A stretch of 64,000 nt of DNA from Martinezella lusitana (GCF_016901135.1 NZ_JAFEVL010000045.1:620001-684000), one strand, 5' to 3'; shown: positions 41,818 through 51,157, counted from the stretch's first letter. The notes: generated by a model from the sequence alone, not told the origin. Program-made: numbers and translations.

Positions 41818-43089
41818 ATGAAAATGAAGAACATCTTCGCAGCTGCCGCCCTGACCCTTGCCGGCACTGCATCGGCTTATGCCGCCGATCCAGTGACACT
41901 GACCTTCTACCACACCCGTTTGGCATTTATGGAGCCCATTCTCAAGGGCTTCAAGGAAGCTCATCCCGGGATCACGATCAACGAGCAGGCGCCTGCCGAA
42001 AACTACAGTGCCGGTGACCAGAGCGTCATTCGCGGAATGATGACCAACTCCGCTCCGGACGTCTATCTTGCCTCCTATTCTTCTGTGCCGACCCTGGTCG
42101 GTGTGATGAAGGACCGCGGCGAAGCAACGTCGCTCGACGCACTGCTGGGCAAGGAGGGGAAGGACTGGCAGTCGGCGAACTATGCCTCGGCCATCCTCGA
42201 CCTGGCGAAGGTTGACGGACAGCAGTTCGCAATGCCCTTCACCGCTTCGCTGCCGCTCTTGTACGTCAACAAGGCATTGGTGGAGAAGGCTGGTGGTAAC
42301 GTCGATCAGTTTCCGGATACCTGGGATGGTGTGATCGATCTGGCAGCGAAGATCAGCAAGCTCGGCGATGGTATCTCGGGTATCAGCTTCTCGGTCGGCG
42401 GGCTTAGCGACGACTGGTATTGGCAGATGATGGTCATGGGAGCCGGCGACCAGATGCTGAACGGCGAGAAGACCGGCATCGGCTACGACAACGATGCAGG
42501 CCTCAAGGCGCTGCGCGTTACCCAGGACATGGCGATCAAGACCGGCATGTCGGTCTATGCGGACCCAAAGCCAGCCCAGCAGCAGTTTTTTGCAGGCAAA
42601 GTCGGCATGGTGGTCGAATCGCCCTCGGATCTGGTTGCTTATGAAACCGCCATCGGCGATCGGTTTGCAATGCGCACCGTCCGTTTCCCGCTGATCGACG
42701 CCAAGAAAGGCGGCCTTCCTGCGGGCGGCAATGCGCTGATGGTTCTCACCCAGGATGCGTCAAAGCGCGCCGCTGCGTGGGAGTTTGTGAAATACATGAC
42801 CAGCCCTGCGGTTCAGGCTGAAGTTTCCAAGGCCAGCGGCTACATGCCGACCAATGTACAGACCGCCAAGGCTCTGGAAAGCTTCTATGCCGCTCACCCC
42901 AACTTCCAGACGGTCTTCAAGTCGATGGATGTCGCAATGCCCTGGTTCGCCTATCCGAACAACGCGGCATCGGATGTCTGGCAGGGGGTCGCTCCTATTC
43001 TCGACCAACTGCAGCGTGGCAAGATCACCCCCGAAGATGCCATGCCGAAGCTCCGCGATCACGTCGCCGGCGTCATGGCCGGTAAGTGA
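41818..43089 (+). CDS. Periplasmic substrate-binding protein, family 1 (UgpB-like)
   Basis: A 423-residue extracellular solute-binding protein. The signal peptide covers residues 1-22 and ends ASAYAAD. The mature part has VTLTFYHTRLAFMEPILKGF, the FAMPFTASLPLLYVNKALVEKAG segment near residue 140 and PAGGNALMVLTQDASKRAAAWEFVKYM near 305, in line with the UgpB group. A ribosome site (GAAGGA) precedes ATG 41818. The nearby phosphoesterase and PHP phosphatase suggest a phosphodiester or phosphorylated polyol as ligand. Confidence 0.9.
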   Translation: MKMKNIFAAAALTLAGTASAYAADPVTLTFYHTRLAFMEPILKGFKEAHPGITINEQAPAENYSAGDQSVIRGMMTNSAPDVYLASYSSVPTLVGVMKDRGEATSLDALLGKEGKDWQSANYASAILDLAKVDGQQFAMPFTASLPLLYVNKALVEKAGGNVDQFPDTWDGVIDLAAKISKLGDGISGISFSVGGLSDDWYWQMMVMGAGDQMLNGEKTGIGYDNDAGLKALRVTQDMAIKTGMSVYADPKPAQQQFFAGKVGMVVESPSDLVAYETAIGDRFAMRTVRFPLIDAKKGGLPAGGNALMVLTQDASKRAAAWEFVKYMTSPAVQAEVSKASGYMPTNVQTAKALESFYAAHPNFQTVFKSMDVAMPWFAYPNNAASDVWQGVAPILDQLQRGKITPEDAMPKLRDHVAGVMAGK

Positions 43090-43098
43090 GGAACACTG

Positions 43099-43152
43099 GC
43101 ACACCGACACTGTGTGCGCAACGAAAGGCCGGCGAGCTCATGCTTGCCGGCC
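43099..43152 (+). terminator. Two hairpins between the ABC operon and the phosphoesterase gene
   Basis: GCACAC/GTGTGC (43099-43117) and an 11-pair GC-rich stem GGCCGGCGAGC/GCTTGCCGGCC with a four-base loop (43127-43152). They lie in the 72-base gap between convergent genes. No T-run follows the second, but the stem is very stable and would stop transcripts from both sides. Confidence 0.55.
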
Positions 43153-43161
43153 GATCACGCC

Positions 43162-43992
43162 TCACTCCTTTGCGGGCGAGCGGTAGATCGTGCCGTTGTA
43201 ATCCTCGATATGGCTGATCATCAGCCCGTCGAACGCGATGAATTCGGCACTGATCTCCGCGTTCGATAGGGTCAAAATCGTCACGCCGAGCAAGGCTTCA
43301 CCCGGCTGGGAGGGCATAGAATGGTCGTAGGTGAGAAAGCTTGAAGCTGCGCACCAGATCAGCCGGGTTTCCGGCAGATCGATCTGGGCGGTTCGATGCA
43401 TGTGTCCCGTCACGACAGCACGAATGTCATGGTCGACGATCAGCCGGCGCAGTCTGTTTCGACCTTCGGTCATCAGTGCCCAGGCGGGTCTGTCCACTTC
43501 TTCCCAGCTATTCAGAAAGAGCGGCATATGGGTAAACAGCACGGCTTTGCGTGTTCCACGGGTAGCAAGAGCTTCGTCGAACGCCTGCCACTGCGCGGTT
43601 TCTTCTGGCAGGCCGGTGCCGATGATTTGGCTGTTCAGGCCGATCAAACGCCAGCCCGCCAAGACGTCCGAATGCCACTGCGAGGGTCCGTACTGCGTCT
43701 CCCAGAGGGAAAGCCGTTCAGCGTTCGACGGCTGGTGGCTTTCACGGGCGATGTCGCCGACGTCGTGATTGCCGGGCAGAACAAGACAAGGCGGGTTCAG
43801 CGCCTCCAGAGCGTTTCGGCCAAACAGCAGATCCTCCTCGCGTTCCGAACCAAAAAGCGTCAAATCGCCAAGAACAACGGCGAGACTGATGTCTTTCCGG
43901 GTATTCACGTGCGCGACGACCTTCTCCCAATTGGGAACGAAGACAGGATTGGTCGATCCGATATGGGGATCGGAGAGAACGGCGATTTTCAA
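43162..43992 (-). CDS. Calcineurin-like metallophosphoesterase (GpdQ/CpdA type)
   Basis: A 276-residue phosphoesterase. All five metal motifs are present: SDPHIG at residue 7 (D-x-H), VLGDLTLFG (GD), PGNHDVGD (GNHD), FTHMPLF (H) and VTGHMHRTAQ (GHxH). This set defines the class III cyclic-nucleotide/glycerophosphodiester phosphodiesterases. There is no signal peptide, so it acts in the cytoplasm on an imported substrate. It is convergent with the transporter operon and divergent from the PHP phosphatase gene. Confidence 0.9.
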   Translation of the reverse strand: MKIAVLSDPHIGSTNPVFVPNWEKVVAHVNTRKDISLAVVLGDLTLFGSEREEDLLFGRNALEALNPPCLVLPGNHDVGDIARESHQPSNAERLSLWETQYGPSQWHSDVLAGWRLIGLNSQIIGTGLPEETAQWQAFDEALATRGTRKAVLFTHMPLFLNSWEEVDRPAWALMTEGRNRLRRLIVDHDIRAVVTGHMHRTAQIDLPETRLIWCAASSFLTYDHSMPSQPGEALLGVTILTLSNAEISAEFIAFDGLMISHIEDYNGTIYRSPAKE

Positions 43993-44166
43993 AGTGCACA
44001 GACCTTTCGAAACAAGATTTTGCGGGAAGGGATCCGCGCCACACGGCGGATAGGCCGTAAGGCCTACTCATCAAACATATCAAACTAATGACAAATGAAT
44101 AAAATAATCAATCGTCATCAACCTAGGCGGCAGTCCCTGAGATGGCGGCAGAAAAGGAAGAATCGA

Positions 44167-45042
44167 GTGGTCTGGTTCAGCTATCACGGCGGTCACAGCG
44201 GAGAATTTTGCGCTCACGCAACCTCAACGCTCGAAGAGGTGGTTGACACTGCCATTGCCCGTGGCTTCACCTATTACGGGCTCAGCGAGCATTGCCCACG
44301 CTACCGTGAAGAGGATCTCTATCCCGGCGAGGAAAGGCTCGGCGTAACCGGTCTCGCCGCTGCATTCGAGGCCTACGCAACGCATGCCATCGCAATGCGC
44401 AACGCGCGAGCTGGGCAGATCGAGCTGTTGGTCGGTTTCGAAACGGAAACCCTTCCACCCGATGGATGGCTTAAGGCCATGGCCCAGCTGCGGGCGGCAC
44501 ATCCGTTCGATTACGTCGTCGGAAGCGTTCATGACATCTGTGGTCGTTGGGTCGACTACTCGGCGACAGCCACCGCCGCCTTGACAGCGGACCTCGGAGG
44601 CCCCGAGGCGCTGCAACTCGCTTATTTCGACGCGGTCACCAATATGGTCGAAACCCTTCGTCCCGATGTTGTGGCGCACCTTGACTTGGTTCGGAAATAC
44701 GAACCAGCCGGTTTCACTTTCTCCAACCGCGTCTCGCGGGCGGTCAAGACAACGCTCGAGGCGATCCGCGCTACGGGGGGCGTGCTGGACGTCAACTGCG
44801 CTGCCTTCCGGAATGGATACGGACCGGTTTATCCGTTGCCGCAGATCCTTGAACAGGCTCAGACAATGGGAATTCGCGTCACGCTTGGCGACGACAGCCA
44901 CGGGGTGCAGACGGTCGGTGTCGGGCTGGAACAGTCACTTGCCGCAATCGCAGCCGCCGGATATCGCCGCGTCTCCTATCTGACACGCGCCGATGGATGG
45001 CGTGAAGCGTTGCTCGATACAATCGGCCCGCGCAAGTGCTAG
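44167..45042 (+). CDS. PHP-domain phosphatase (histidinol-phosphatase-like)
   Basis: A 291-residue PHP-domain hydrolase. The metal-binding signature starts with SYHGGHSGEFCAHA, where the usual HxH reads HxxH (H, then GGHS). It continues with GLSEHCP near residue 42, VGFETE, VGSVHDI and a closing GDDSHGV. The family uses a trinuclear metal site to hydrolyse phosphomonoesters. I chose GTG 44167 with GGAAG upstream, because the 24 codons before it are basic and look like leader. It fits as the second step after the phosphodiesterase. Confidence 0.82.
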   Translation: MVWFSYHGGHSGEFCAHATSTLEEVVDTAIARGFTYYGLSEHCPRYREEDLYPGEERLGVTGLAAAFEAYATHAIAMRNARAGQIELLVGFETETLPPDGWLKAMAQLRAAHPFDYVVGSVHDICGRWVDYSATATAALTADLGGPEALQLAYFDAVTNMVETLRPDVVAHLDLVRKYEPAGFTFSNRVSRAVKTTLEAIRATGGVLDVNCAAFRNGYGPVYPLPQILEQAQTMGIRVTLGDDSHGVQTVGVGLEQSLAAIAAAGYRRVSYLTRADGWREALLDTIGPRKC

Positions 45043-45059
45043 ACGGAGAGGAACATCAG

Positions 45060-45623
45060 ATGCGGAACAGCATCATACGACAATCCATGACCGTCGAGCC
45101 TGCGAACATTGCGGATATCCCCTTTATCATGTCGGTGGAACGCAGTCCTGGTTACCAGGCGCTGGTTGGCCACTATGACGCCGATGAACATCGCCGCCGG
45201 CTCGTTGCACCGAACTGCACCTATCTTCTCTGTCGAGTTGAGGGCCAACCGGTAGGGTTCGCCGTCATCCGCCGGGACGACGATGGCATGGGCACCGCGC
45301 AGCTTCATCGGATCGCCGTATCTCCTCCGGGGACAGGTTATGGCACAACCTTCCTGCAGACAATTTGCCAATGGGTTTTCGCAGAACATGATGTTGAACG
45401 GCTGTGGCTTGATTTGCTCCCCTCAAATGTCCGTGCGAGGCATGTTTATAACAAGCTGGGCTTCGTCGAGGAGGGCATCATGCGCTCGGCGCTTCGCCTG
45501 GCTGATGCAAGCCGCATAGACCTGGTCCTGATGGCTTTGCTGCGCGAGCAATGGAGCGGAGGACAGGCGCAAGGCATACAGAGCGATCTCCCGACCACGG
45601 AAGCACCAGTCTCAGCAACGTGA
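45060..45623 (+). CDS. GNAT-family N-acetyltransferase (RimI/RimJ-like)
   Basis: A 187-residue acetyltransferase. The GNAT core runs from residue about 10 to 160. The acetyl-CoA loop is LHRIAVSPPGTGYGTTFLQTICQW, in which the canonical RxxGxG reads PPGTGYG, and NVRARHVYNKLGFVEEGIMRSALR is the usual C-terminal motif. The ATG at 45060 follows GAGAGG, 17 bases after the PHP stop, so the two genes are co-transcribed. The substrate is unknown. Confidence 0.85.
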   Translation: MRNSIIRQSMTVEPANIADIPFIMSVERSPGYQALVGHYDADEHRRRLVAPNCTYLLCRVEGQPVGFAVIRRDDDGMGTAQLHRIAVSPPGTGYGTTFLQTICQWVFAEHDVERLWLDLLPSNVRARHVYNKLGFVEEGIMRSALRLADASRIDLVLMALLREQWSGGQAQGIQSDLPTTEAPVSAT

Positions 45624-45791
45624 TAAACAGCTAATCTTATTTTGTGCTATGTGCAGGGAGGACGGGCAAACTTCCAAGTACGCCCCGTGGGCTGGCCACT
45701 GGTTCGGGCGAGAAAATCTCGTAAGGTTCTGGGTTTCGGTCCTAATCCAACGATCTAGAACGACCGACACAGCGAGCTTAGCAGTCTAAAT

Positions 45792-45828
45792 CCATCACTA
45801 TCGATACTTGATTGCTATCGATAGTGAT
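45792..45828. repeat. Right copy of the 20-base repeat, extended into a perfect hairpin
   Basis: The word CCATCACTATCGATACTTGA (45792-45811) repeats 37579-37598. Here it is the left half of a perfect inverted repeat: ATCACTATCGATA (45794-45806), a nine-base loop, then TATCGATAGTGAT (45816-45828). It sits between convergent genes and could also act as a terminator, although no T-run is present. Confidence 0.65.
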
Positions 45829-45842
45829 AGGCCAAGACGCCG

Positions 45843-48800
45843 TTAGCTTGCCAATTCACTCCATACGACTGCGCAGGCGTTTCGTACCTCCCGCACCGTT
45901 GCCGGCGCGCGTAGATTAAAGAGCCCGCTGTGCTTGCGTTCCAATCGCGATGCCCTGATTGCATCTTTGATCGCGAAGAACACCGAGTTTGCCAGCACCA
46001 GAGGCGGCTCCCCCACTTCCTTGGCGGAAAAGATCCCCTGGTCGTCGGGGGGAATGTTGACCACGGATGGATCGTTGCGCGGGAAAAGCGATACATTGAA
46101 CTCGAGAGGGATCGTCACATGCGCAGGGATTTTATAGCGCCAGGTGTTAGTGGTGTTTAGGTGCCCTTTTTCATTCGGCCCTGTGTCGTCCATCTGGGTC
46201 ACAAGGTTTTCGGTTAGAAGGAAGCCGATCCCCTGGACGAAGGCGCCTTCGACCTGCCCGACATCAAGCGCGGGATTGAGGCTCCAACCCACGTCATAGA
46301 CGAGGTCAGAACGCAGGATCGTCGTCTCGCCCGTGAGGATGTCCACCTCGACAACGGAGCAGGCGGCGGAATAGGTAAAGCCAACGAACTGGTTCTGCAC
46401 GTCGGTAACGGTGGAAACGTGCGCTCTCGTGATGCCGGGTATATCGTTCTGCTCATCCGGTTGCTTGAACCGCAAGACAGGCATGTCGAACTCGCCGTGC
46501 TCGATATTGGCGTTGAACGTGGCTGTCAGTGGCAGCCGGTTGACATAGGCCAGACTGACCAGATTCTGCCAGATCAATTTGACCCCTTGCGCAGTCTTCA
46601 CCAGCGTATTCCAACCGTCCTGTCCGTAGTTCCAGAAATCGACGCCGTTATCCTTACACCAGTCGTTTCCGTTGTCCTTGAGCAGTTGATATCCAAATTC
46701 ATGCAGCTGTTGCCTTAGCTGCTCGCATGTACGTTTTACGGCTTCCGCGCTATAGGGTGTGCCGGTAGATGCACCGCTGCTGCTCGTATTGGGGGTCGTA
46801 TCTGTCTGGGGCGATTCGACGTGAACGAGCGTTTGAGGAATATTCAGCACATAGGCCGCAACCTGCCTTACTTGCGTCAGTAGCCCTTGTCCCATGTCGA
46901 CGCCACCCTGATGAACGATAACCGAACCGTCCGCCTGGTTGACGACAACTATGGCTGAAGACTGCTTCAACTGCTCGAAGTTATATCCGGATCCATATTT
47001 GACCGGGATCAGCGCGATGCCCCGTTTGCGCCATTTGTGCTGCGCGTTAAAAGCCTGAACTTTCGCAAGCTGGTCATCGAAGTTCGCCTTGTGCTTCAGG
47101 TAGCGCCAAACCTCGCTCATATAACAGGCCGTCAGCGTCTGGCCGTAGGGCGTCACATCACCGCGTTGATAGAAGTTTTTTTCGCGTAGATCCTCCGCGC
47201 GCATATTCAGGGCGGCCGCGGCGTCATCGATCAGATTTTCTACGATATTTGTGGCCTGGATGTCGCCAAAGGCTCGCATCGCGGTGTTGGGAGAGGTGTT
47301 CGTCCTGCAGACATCGATCTGACTTAGGAAGTTGTCGATCATATATGCATTATCGATACGGGTCTGAATGCAATTGGTGACGATAAAGGAACAATCGTAA
47401 TAGGCGCCGCCATCGGCCCACATCGTTAGCTGCATGCCCTTGATGGCGCCTTTGTCTTCTGACCGAACCGATCCGTCGTCTACTGCAATTTCTCCGACCC
47501 CATAAAGTGCATGTCGCTTGCCTATCATGGCCGTGTCTTCGTCGCGGGGCATCGCGAGACGCACCGGAGTGTCCATGACTGCGGCAGCAACTGCAGTCGG
47601 TCCCGTGGTAAAACGAGCCTGCTCGGTCTTGCCCCCGAACGCACCTCCCAGCAGCCGGGTCTGGATCTTGACCTTATTGTATTGCTTCCCGAGAGCCGAC
47701 GAGACAGTCTGGTGCATCTCCATTGGGCTTTGAGTGGAGGAGTTGACAACGATGCGACCTTCATCCGCGGGAACGGCGAGGCAGGCCTGCGTTTCCATAT
47801 AGAAATGAGCCTGGCCGCCGGTCTTCTGGTTGTTGACGACATGGACGCAGCTTACTCCGTCAACGGTTTTCGCGTCGGTCGCAGGGGCGGCATCGAGATT
47901 GGTTGGAGCTGCCGGGGGGCCTGCCCAGTCCATGCGGCTCCGAAGGCGCCTGACTTGCCAGATATGGCAGAGATAGGGGACCGCTTGGGGCGTGTCAGGG
48001 AAGACGCTTCCCTTCTGAATGGCGTCCTCCAGTGTGAGGATGGGGTTTTGCCAGCTTGCGTCCCAAGCTCCTCCCCAGTCGATCGGCATGTAGGCCAGAC
48101 ACTTCGCCGAGACATATTCAGCGATCAGGTTCGCGTCCTGCTCGGTGTCGGCAAGGACAAGCGCGATCGCCTGACCTGCGTAGAGCACCTTATCCACTGC
48201 GAACAATGGTTGATCGCCGCCCATGCCTTGAAAGTTAGCAGACTGTATGGGGACGTCCGTGTAGGTTATCAGGCGTCGGAAAGCTGGAAATGTTGCCGTC
48301 AAATGGTCGCTCAGTTCGTTGGCGGCGACCGGGGCATTGACCCACTGGAAATTGAACTCCGCCAAGGCGCTTCGGCTTTGAACGAAGGCAGCGTGCAACG
48401 TGCCCTGAGGATATGCCAGCTCATGCGTATAGTGTGTTCGGCCTGAACATTGTTCGAGCGCGGTGGCCTTGATGTAAGGTTGGCCCACCGGCGCCTTATA
48501 ATCCTGCGCCGCGTAATCCTGATGGCCGCCGCTGACAGGCCAGGTCCCCCATGTGATTTCACCGGCCGATGCGAGTTCGGAAGGAACCGACACGCCTACT
48601 TTCAAGAGCAATGCGATCCCGGCCTTGAAAAACATGCCTGCGATAAGCTGAGCTTTGAATTCGATCGTAAAACCTTCGTCTGTCGTATCCAGCATTCTCC
48701 CCTGCGCTGCCTGTTGGAGAGCATTTGTGGCCGCGGCATATAAATTCGAGCATACCTTCGAAAGAGTTGTCAGGTTTAGACCTGACAACCCGGTGAACGC

Positions 48801-50372
48801 ACTGAAAACCCCTCCATCCGGCGTCCAGATGGCGCCGTCGACCCCGCCGAAATGGACGGAGGTCGTCATGTTCTGAAAGACGTCCCAGTCGAAAGCAATA
48901 CTGGAATTTATGATAGAATGGGAGTTCACTTCTCTCAGCGCCGTTTTTTGAGCGACAACGAAGTGGCGATCCCGATAGGAAAGTGCCAATGGGACGGTAA
49001 TCCCCGAAATGATCAAATCATCTGGAGATTGCCCATTCGCCACGCCATCAAATACGTCCTTTAGAACGGTATTTGGACTGGGTACCCACGCACCGTTGCT
49101 ATAATTATAGACATCAATACTGCAGGACATCGCATCATTGTACACAGCGGTGGCTAGATCCGATGGAAATGGGTCGCCGGTGCCGTTTGCAATATGGTGC
49201 AGATAAAGCATCAAGTTGCCGCCGATGGTGGCGGCGTTGCGTACGATGCGGCCCGCGGTCCGCTTCAACATGTAAAAGATCGGATCGCTGAGAGCCTCAT
49301 CGGATCTGCCGGCGGCATCATAAATCGCCTGGATAGCATCGATGGCCTGACTGTATGTCGCACCAGCAGGTATATGCAAATTACCGGCCTTGCTGCTTAT
49401 GTCGCCATGCAGTTCGGTGACGCCTGCCAAATCTATGAAGGCGTCAACTTCCACCTCGGCGAACTCGGTCTTGTAGATGCCATAAGACGTGCCGCCGTGG
49501 ATGAACCGGATTTTCTTTGACTGGCTCCTGAGAGTGAGGTCGATGGTCTCGACGTCCGTTATGTTCGAAGGCGCGAACCATTCTATGCCGGTTCCCTCGA
49601 TCCAGAGCGGCGGCCCCGACAGGGGTGTCGCCGGAACCGGGATGGTCATTGTCTTCGGCACGTGGAGCGGCAGGTTGTCCTGGAGGCATTTCATGCGGTT
49701 TTGCTCGTCCGCTGCGTCCCAATCGCTTGCCCATGTTTCCATTGCGGTGAGGATCGGTCTGTAGCCCGTGCAGCGGCACAGATTTCCGTCGAAGATCCCC
49801 TCGATCTGCCTTTTCGTAGCCTGCGGATTGTTGGTAATGAATTCGGACATGTTCATCACGAAACCGACGCTGCAATAGCCGCATTGACTGCCATTATTCG
49901 TCGCGAGCGAGTAGGCGACAGGGTTGACATGCGATCCATCGGGTGAGCTGGCGCTTGCGCCGGGCGCTGTATCCATGACCGTCGTTTTGACGTCTCCGAG
50001 GAGGTTGAGAGGCAAGGGGGCATTGAAGGGCGCTGCCCAGCGGGAGGCTGTCGGATGATGTGCCGGATAGACCGCAATATCGGTGGGCAATCCGCCCGTT
50101 CCTTCGATCGTCGTGATGGCCATTCCATTCAACGAGCAAAGCCTGCGTAGACAGGAATTGATGGCTCGGCTTCTAATTTGACCGCTTGGCCAATCGGACA
50201 GAATGACGGTGCAGCCGCCACATCCTCCTTGGCCACAAGGCTTTTTTGTGCCGGTTAGCCGTACCTCAGGCGAGCGTAGATAGTCGACGAGCAAGGCAGA
50301 CGGCGATGGATTTTCGATCACCACCGTCTCGCCGTTGAGATAGAATTGCAAAGTGGAATTCGGATTCGGCAT
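45843..50372 (-). CDS. Single-chain molybdo-flavo-iron-sulfur oxidoreductase (xanthine dehydrogenase family)
   Basis: A 1509-residue protein with the domain order of eukaryotic xanthine dehydrogenase. Residues 1-215 carry two [2Fe-2S] clusters (Cys46, 51, 54, 74; Cys164, 167, 199, 201). Between them, residues about 96-148 are an insertion not found in standard members. An FAD domain follows (about 255-560; RNAATIGGNL). The molybdopterin part (about 600-1500) has LLGGAFGGKT, NTAMRAFGDIQ, GGVDMGQGL and the catalytic Glu segment KEVGEPPLVLA near the C-terminus. Most bacterial homologues split these into two or three subunits. It hydroxylates a purine, aldehyde or N-heterocycle. No XdhC-type maturation gene is adjacent. 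It follows the deaminase gene by 165 bases. Confidence 0.9.
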   Translation of the reverse strand: MPNPNSTLQFYLNGETVVIENPSPSALLVDYLRSPEVRLTGTKKPCGQGGCGGCTVILSDWPSGQIRSRAINSCLRRLCSLNGMAITTIEGTGGLPTDIAVYPAHHPTASRWAAPFNAPLPLNLLGDVKTTVMDTAPGASASSPDGSHVNPVAYSLATNNGSQCGYCSVGFVMNMSEFITNNPQATKRQIEGIFDGNLCRCTGYRPILTAMETWASDWDAADEQNRMKCLQDNLPLHVPKTMTIPVPATPLSGPPLWIEGTGIEWFAPSNITDVETIDLTLRSQSKKIRFIHGGTSYGIYKTEFAEVEVDAFIDLAGVTELHGDISSKAGNLHIPAGATYSQAIDAIQAIYDAAGRSDEALSDPIFYMLKRTAGRIVRNAATIGGNLMLYLHHIANGTGDPFPSDLATAVYNDAMSCSIDVYNYSNGAWVPSPNTVLKDVFDGVANGQSPDDLIISGITVPLALSYRDRHFVVAQKTALREVNSHSIINSSIAFDWDVFQNMTTSVHFGGVDGAIWTPDGGVFSAFTGLSGLNLTTLSKVCSNLYAAATNALQQAAQGRMLDTTDEGFTIEFKAQLIAGMFFKAGIALLLKVGVSVPSELASAGEITWGTWPVSGGHQDYAAQDYKAPVGQPYIKATALEQCSGRTHYTHELAYPQGTLHAAFVQSRSALAEFNFQWVNAPVAANELSDHLTATFPAFRRLITYTDVPIQSANFQGMGGDQPLFAVDKVLYAGQAIALVLADTEQDANLIAEYVSAKCLAYMPIDWGGAWDASWQNPILTLEDAIQKGSVFPDTPQAVPYLCHIWQVRRLRSRMDWAGPPAAPTNLDAAPATDAKTVDGVSCVHVVNNQKTGGQAHFYMETQACLAVPADEGRIVVNSSTQSPMEMHQTVSSALGKQYNKVKIQTRLLGGAFGGKTEQARFTTGPTAVAAAVMDTPVRLAMPRDEDTAMIGKRHALYGVGEIAVDDGSVRSEDKGAIKGMQLTMWADGGAYYDCSFIVTNCIQTRIDNAYMIDNFLSQIDVCRTNTSPNTAMRAFGDIQATNIVENLIDDAAAALNMRAEDLREKNFYQRGDVTPYGQTLTACYMSEVWRYLKHKANFDDQLAKVQAFNAQHKWRKRGIALIPVKYGSGYNFEQLKQSSAIVVVNQADGSVIVHQGGVDMGQGLLTQVRQVAAYVLNIPQTLVHVESPQTDTTPNTSSSGASTGTPYSAEAVKRTCEQLRQQLHEFGYQLLKDNGNDWCKDNGVDFWNYGQDGWNTLVKTAQGVKLIWQNLVSLAYVNRLPLTATFNANIEHGEFDMPVLRFKQPDEQNDIPGITRAHVSTVTDVQNQFVGFTYSAACSVVEVDILTGETTILRSDLVYDVGWSLNPALDVGQVEGAFVQGIGFLLTENLVTQMDDTGPNEKGHLNTTNTWRYKIPAHVTIPLEFNVSLFPRNDPSVVNIPPDDQGIFSAKEVGEPPLVLANSVFFAIKDAIRASRLERKHSGLFNLRAPATVREVRNACAVVWSELAS

Positions 50373-50537
50373 TTGCTATCTCCTGGCTGATTTAGACGAT
50401 TGGACGGCCATTCGGGCCGCGACTACGAATTTTCCTCAAACCATGTTGGTTGTAGCTTAGCTTTCGACAGGCCCGGCCGTTCAAGTCCGAGATCTGCCAT
50501 AGACCTGCCGCGCAAGCAGAAAACCGCTGAGCGTCCG

Positions 50538-51143
50538 TCAGTTCAGCGGTATGGCGTTCTGATGCTTGCCCTGCTGGTAAAGCGTTGACAGGGAGGCGTA
50601 CTCGTCTGCTATTGCCGCCGCGCGCGCTTCAAAATGCGAACGCATCGTTCTGTCCGAAACGGCGATCATGTCGCGAATAAACCGGCTCTGCCAGAAGGCG
50701 TTCTTGCGGCGGTATTTTCCGGGATTTAATCCAAAAACCTCCTTCAAGATCTTCAAGTCATGAGGAATGCCAAAAGCATCGCGAGAATCCTCGTGGGTGA
50801 AAAACGAATAGAAGTTATCGAACCCCGCCCAGGTGATCGCCGAAAGACACATGGGGCAAGGCTCGTGCGTGGACAGGAAGATCAGATCCCTGGTGGATGG
50901 TCTTCCTGGCGCCGGCTGTTCGGAAAACCGCTTGAGGGCATGAATCTCGCCATGCCAAAGTGGATTTTCTGTCTCATTGTTCGTTTCTGCCAGGACAACG
51001 GAGAGGTCGTCTTTTTTCAATAAGGCGGCACCGAAGATCTTGTTGCCACGCGACACGCCCTGCTGCGTCAGAGGCAGAATATGATCTTCCAATGTGGTCA
51101 GAAGGGCGTTCAAAAGCAGATCGTCATTTCCTGGAACATTCAT
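50538..51143 (-). CDS. Cytidine/guanine-type nucleoside or base deaminase
   Basis: A 201-residue zinc deaminase of the CDA/GuaD group. The zinc site is HGE in LWHGEIHALKRF (His ligand and catalytic Glu) and PCPMC in HEPCPMCLSAITWAGF. Both are complete. The C-terminal extension of about 80 residues is longer than in plain cytosine deaminases. The start is ATG 51143, 14 bases after the nucleoside hydrolase stop. In this operon it would deaminate a base such as guanine or cytosine released by the enzymes upstream. Confidence 0.85.
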   Translation of the reverse strand: MNVPGNDDLLLNALLTTLEDHILPLTQQGVSRGNKIFGAALLKKDDLSVVLAETNNETENPLWHGEIHALKRFSEQPAPGRPSTRDLIFLSTHEPCPMCLSAITWAGFDNFYSFFTHEDSRDAFGIPHDLKILKEVFGLNPGKYRRKNAFWQSRFIRDMIAVSDRTMRSHFEARAAAIADEYASLSTLYQQGKHQNAIPLN

Positions 51144-51157
51144 CGCTTGCGGCCCCT

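Noticed and set aside
47511..48446. 311-codon plus-strand frame
   Set aside because: Antisense within the large molybdo-flavoenzyme gene.
50538..51143. HGE in place of HAE in the deaminase zinc site as a loss of function
   Set aside because: The family pattern allows Gly at that position, and the PCPMC motif is intact, so activity is expected.
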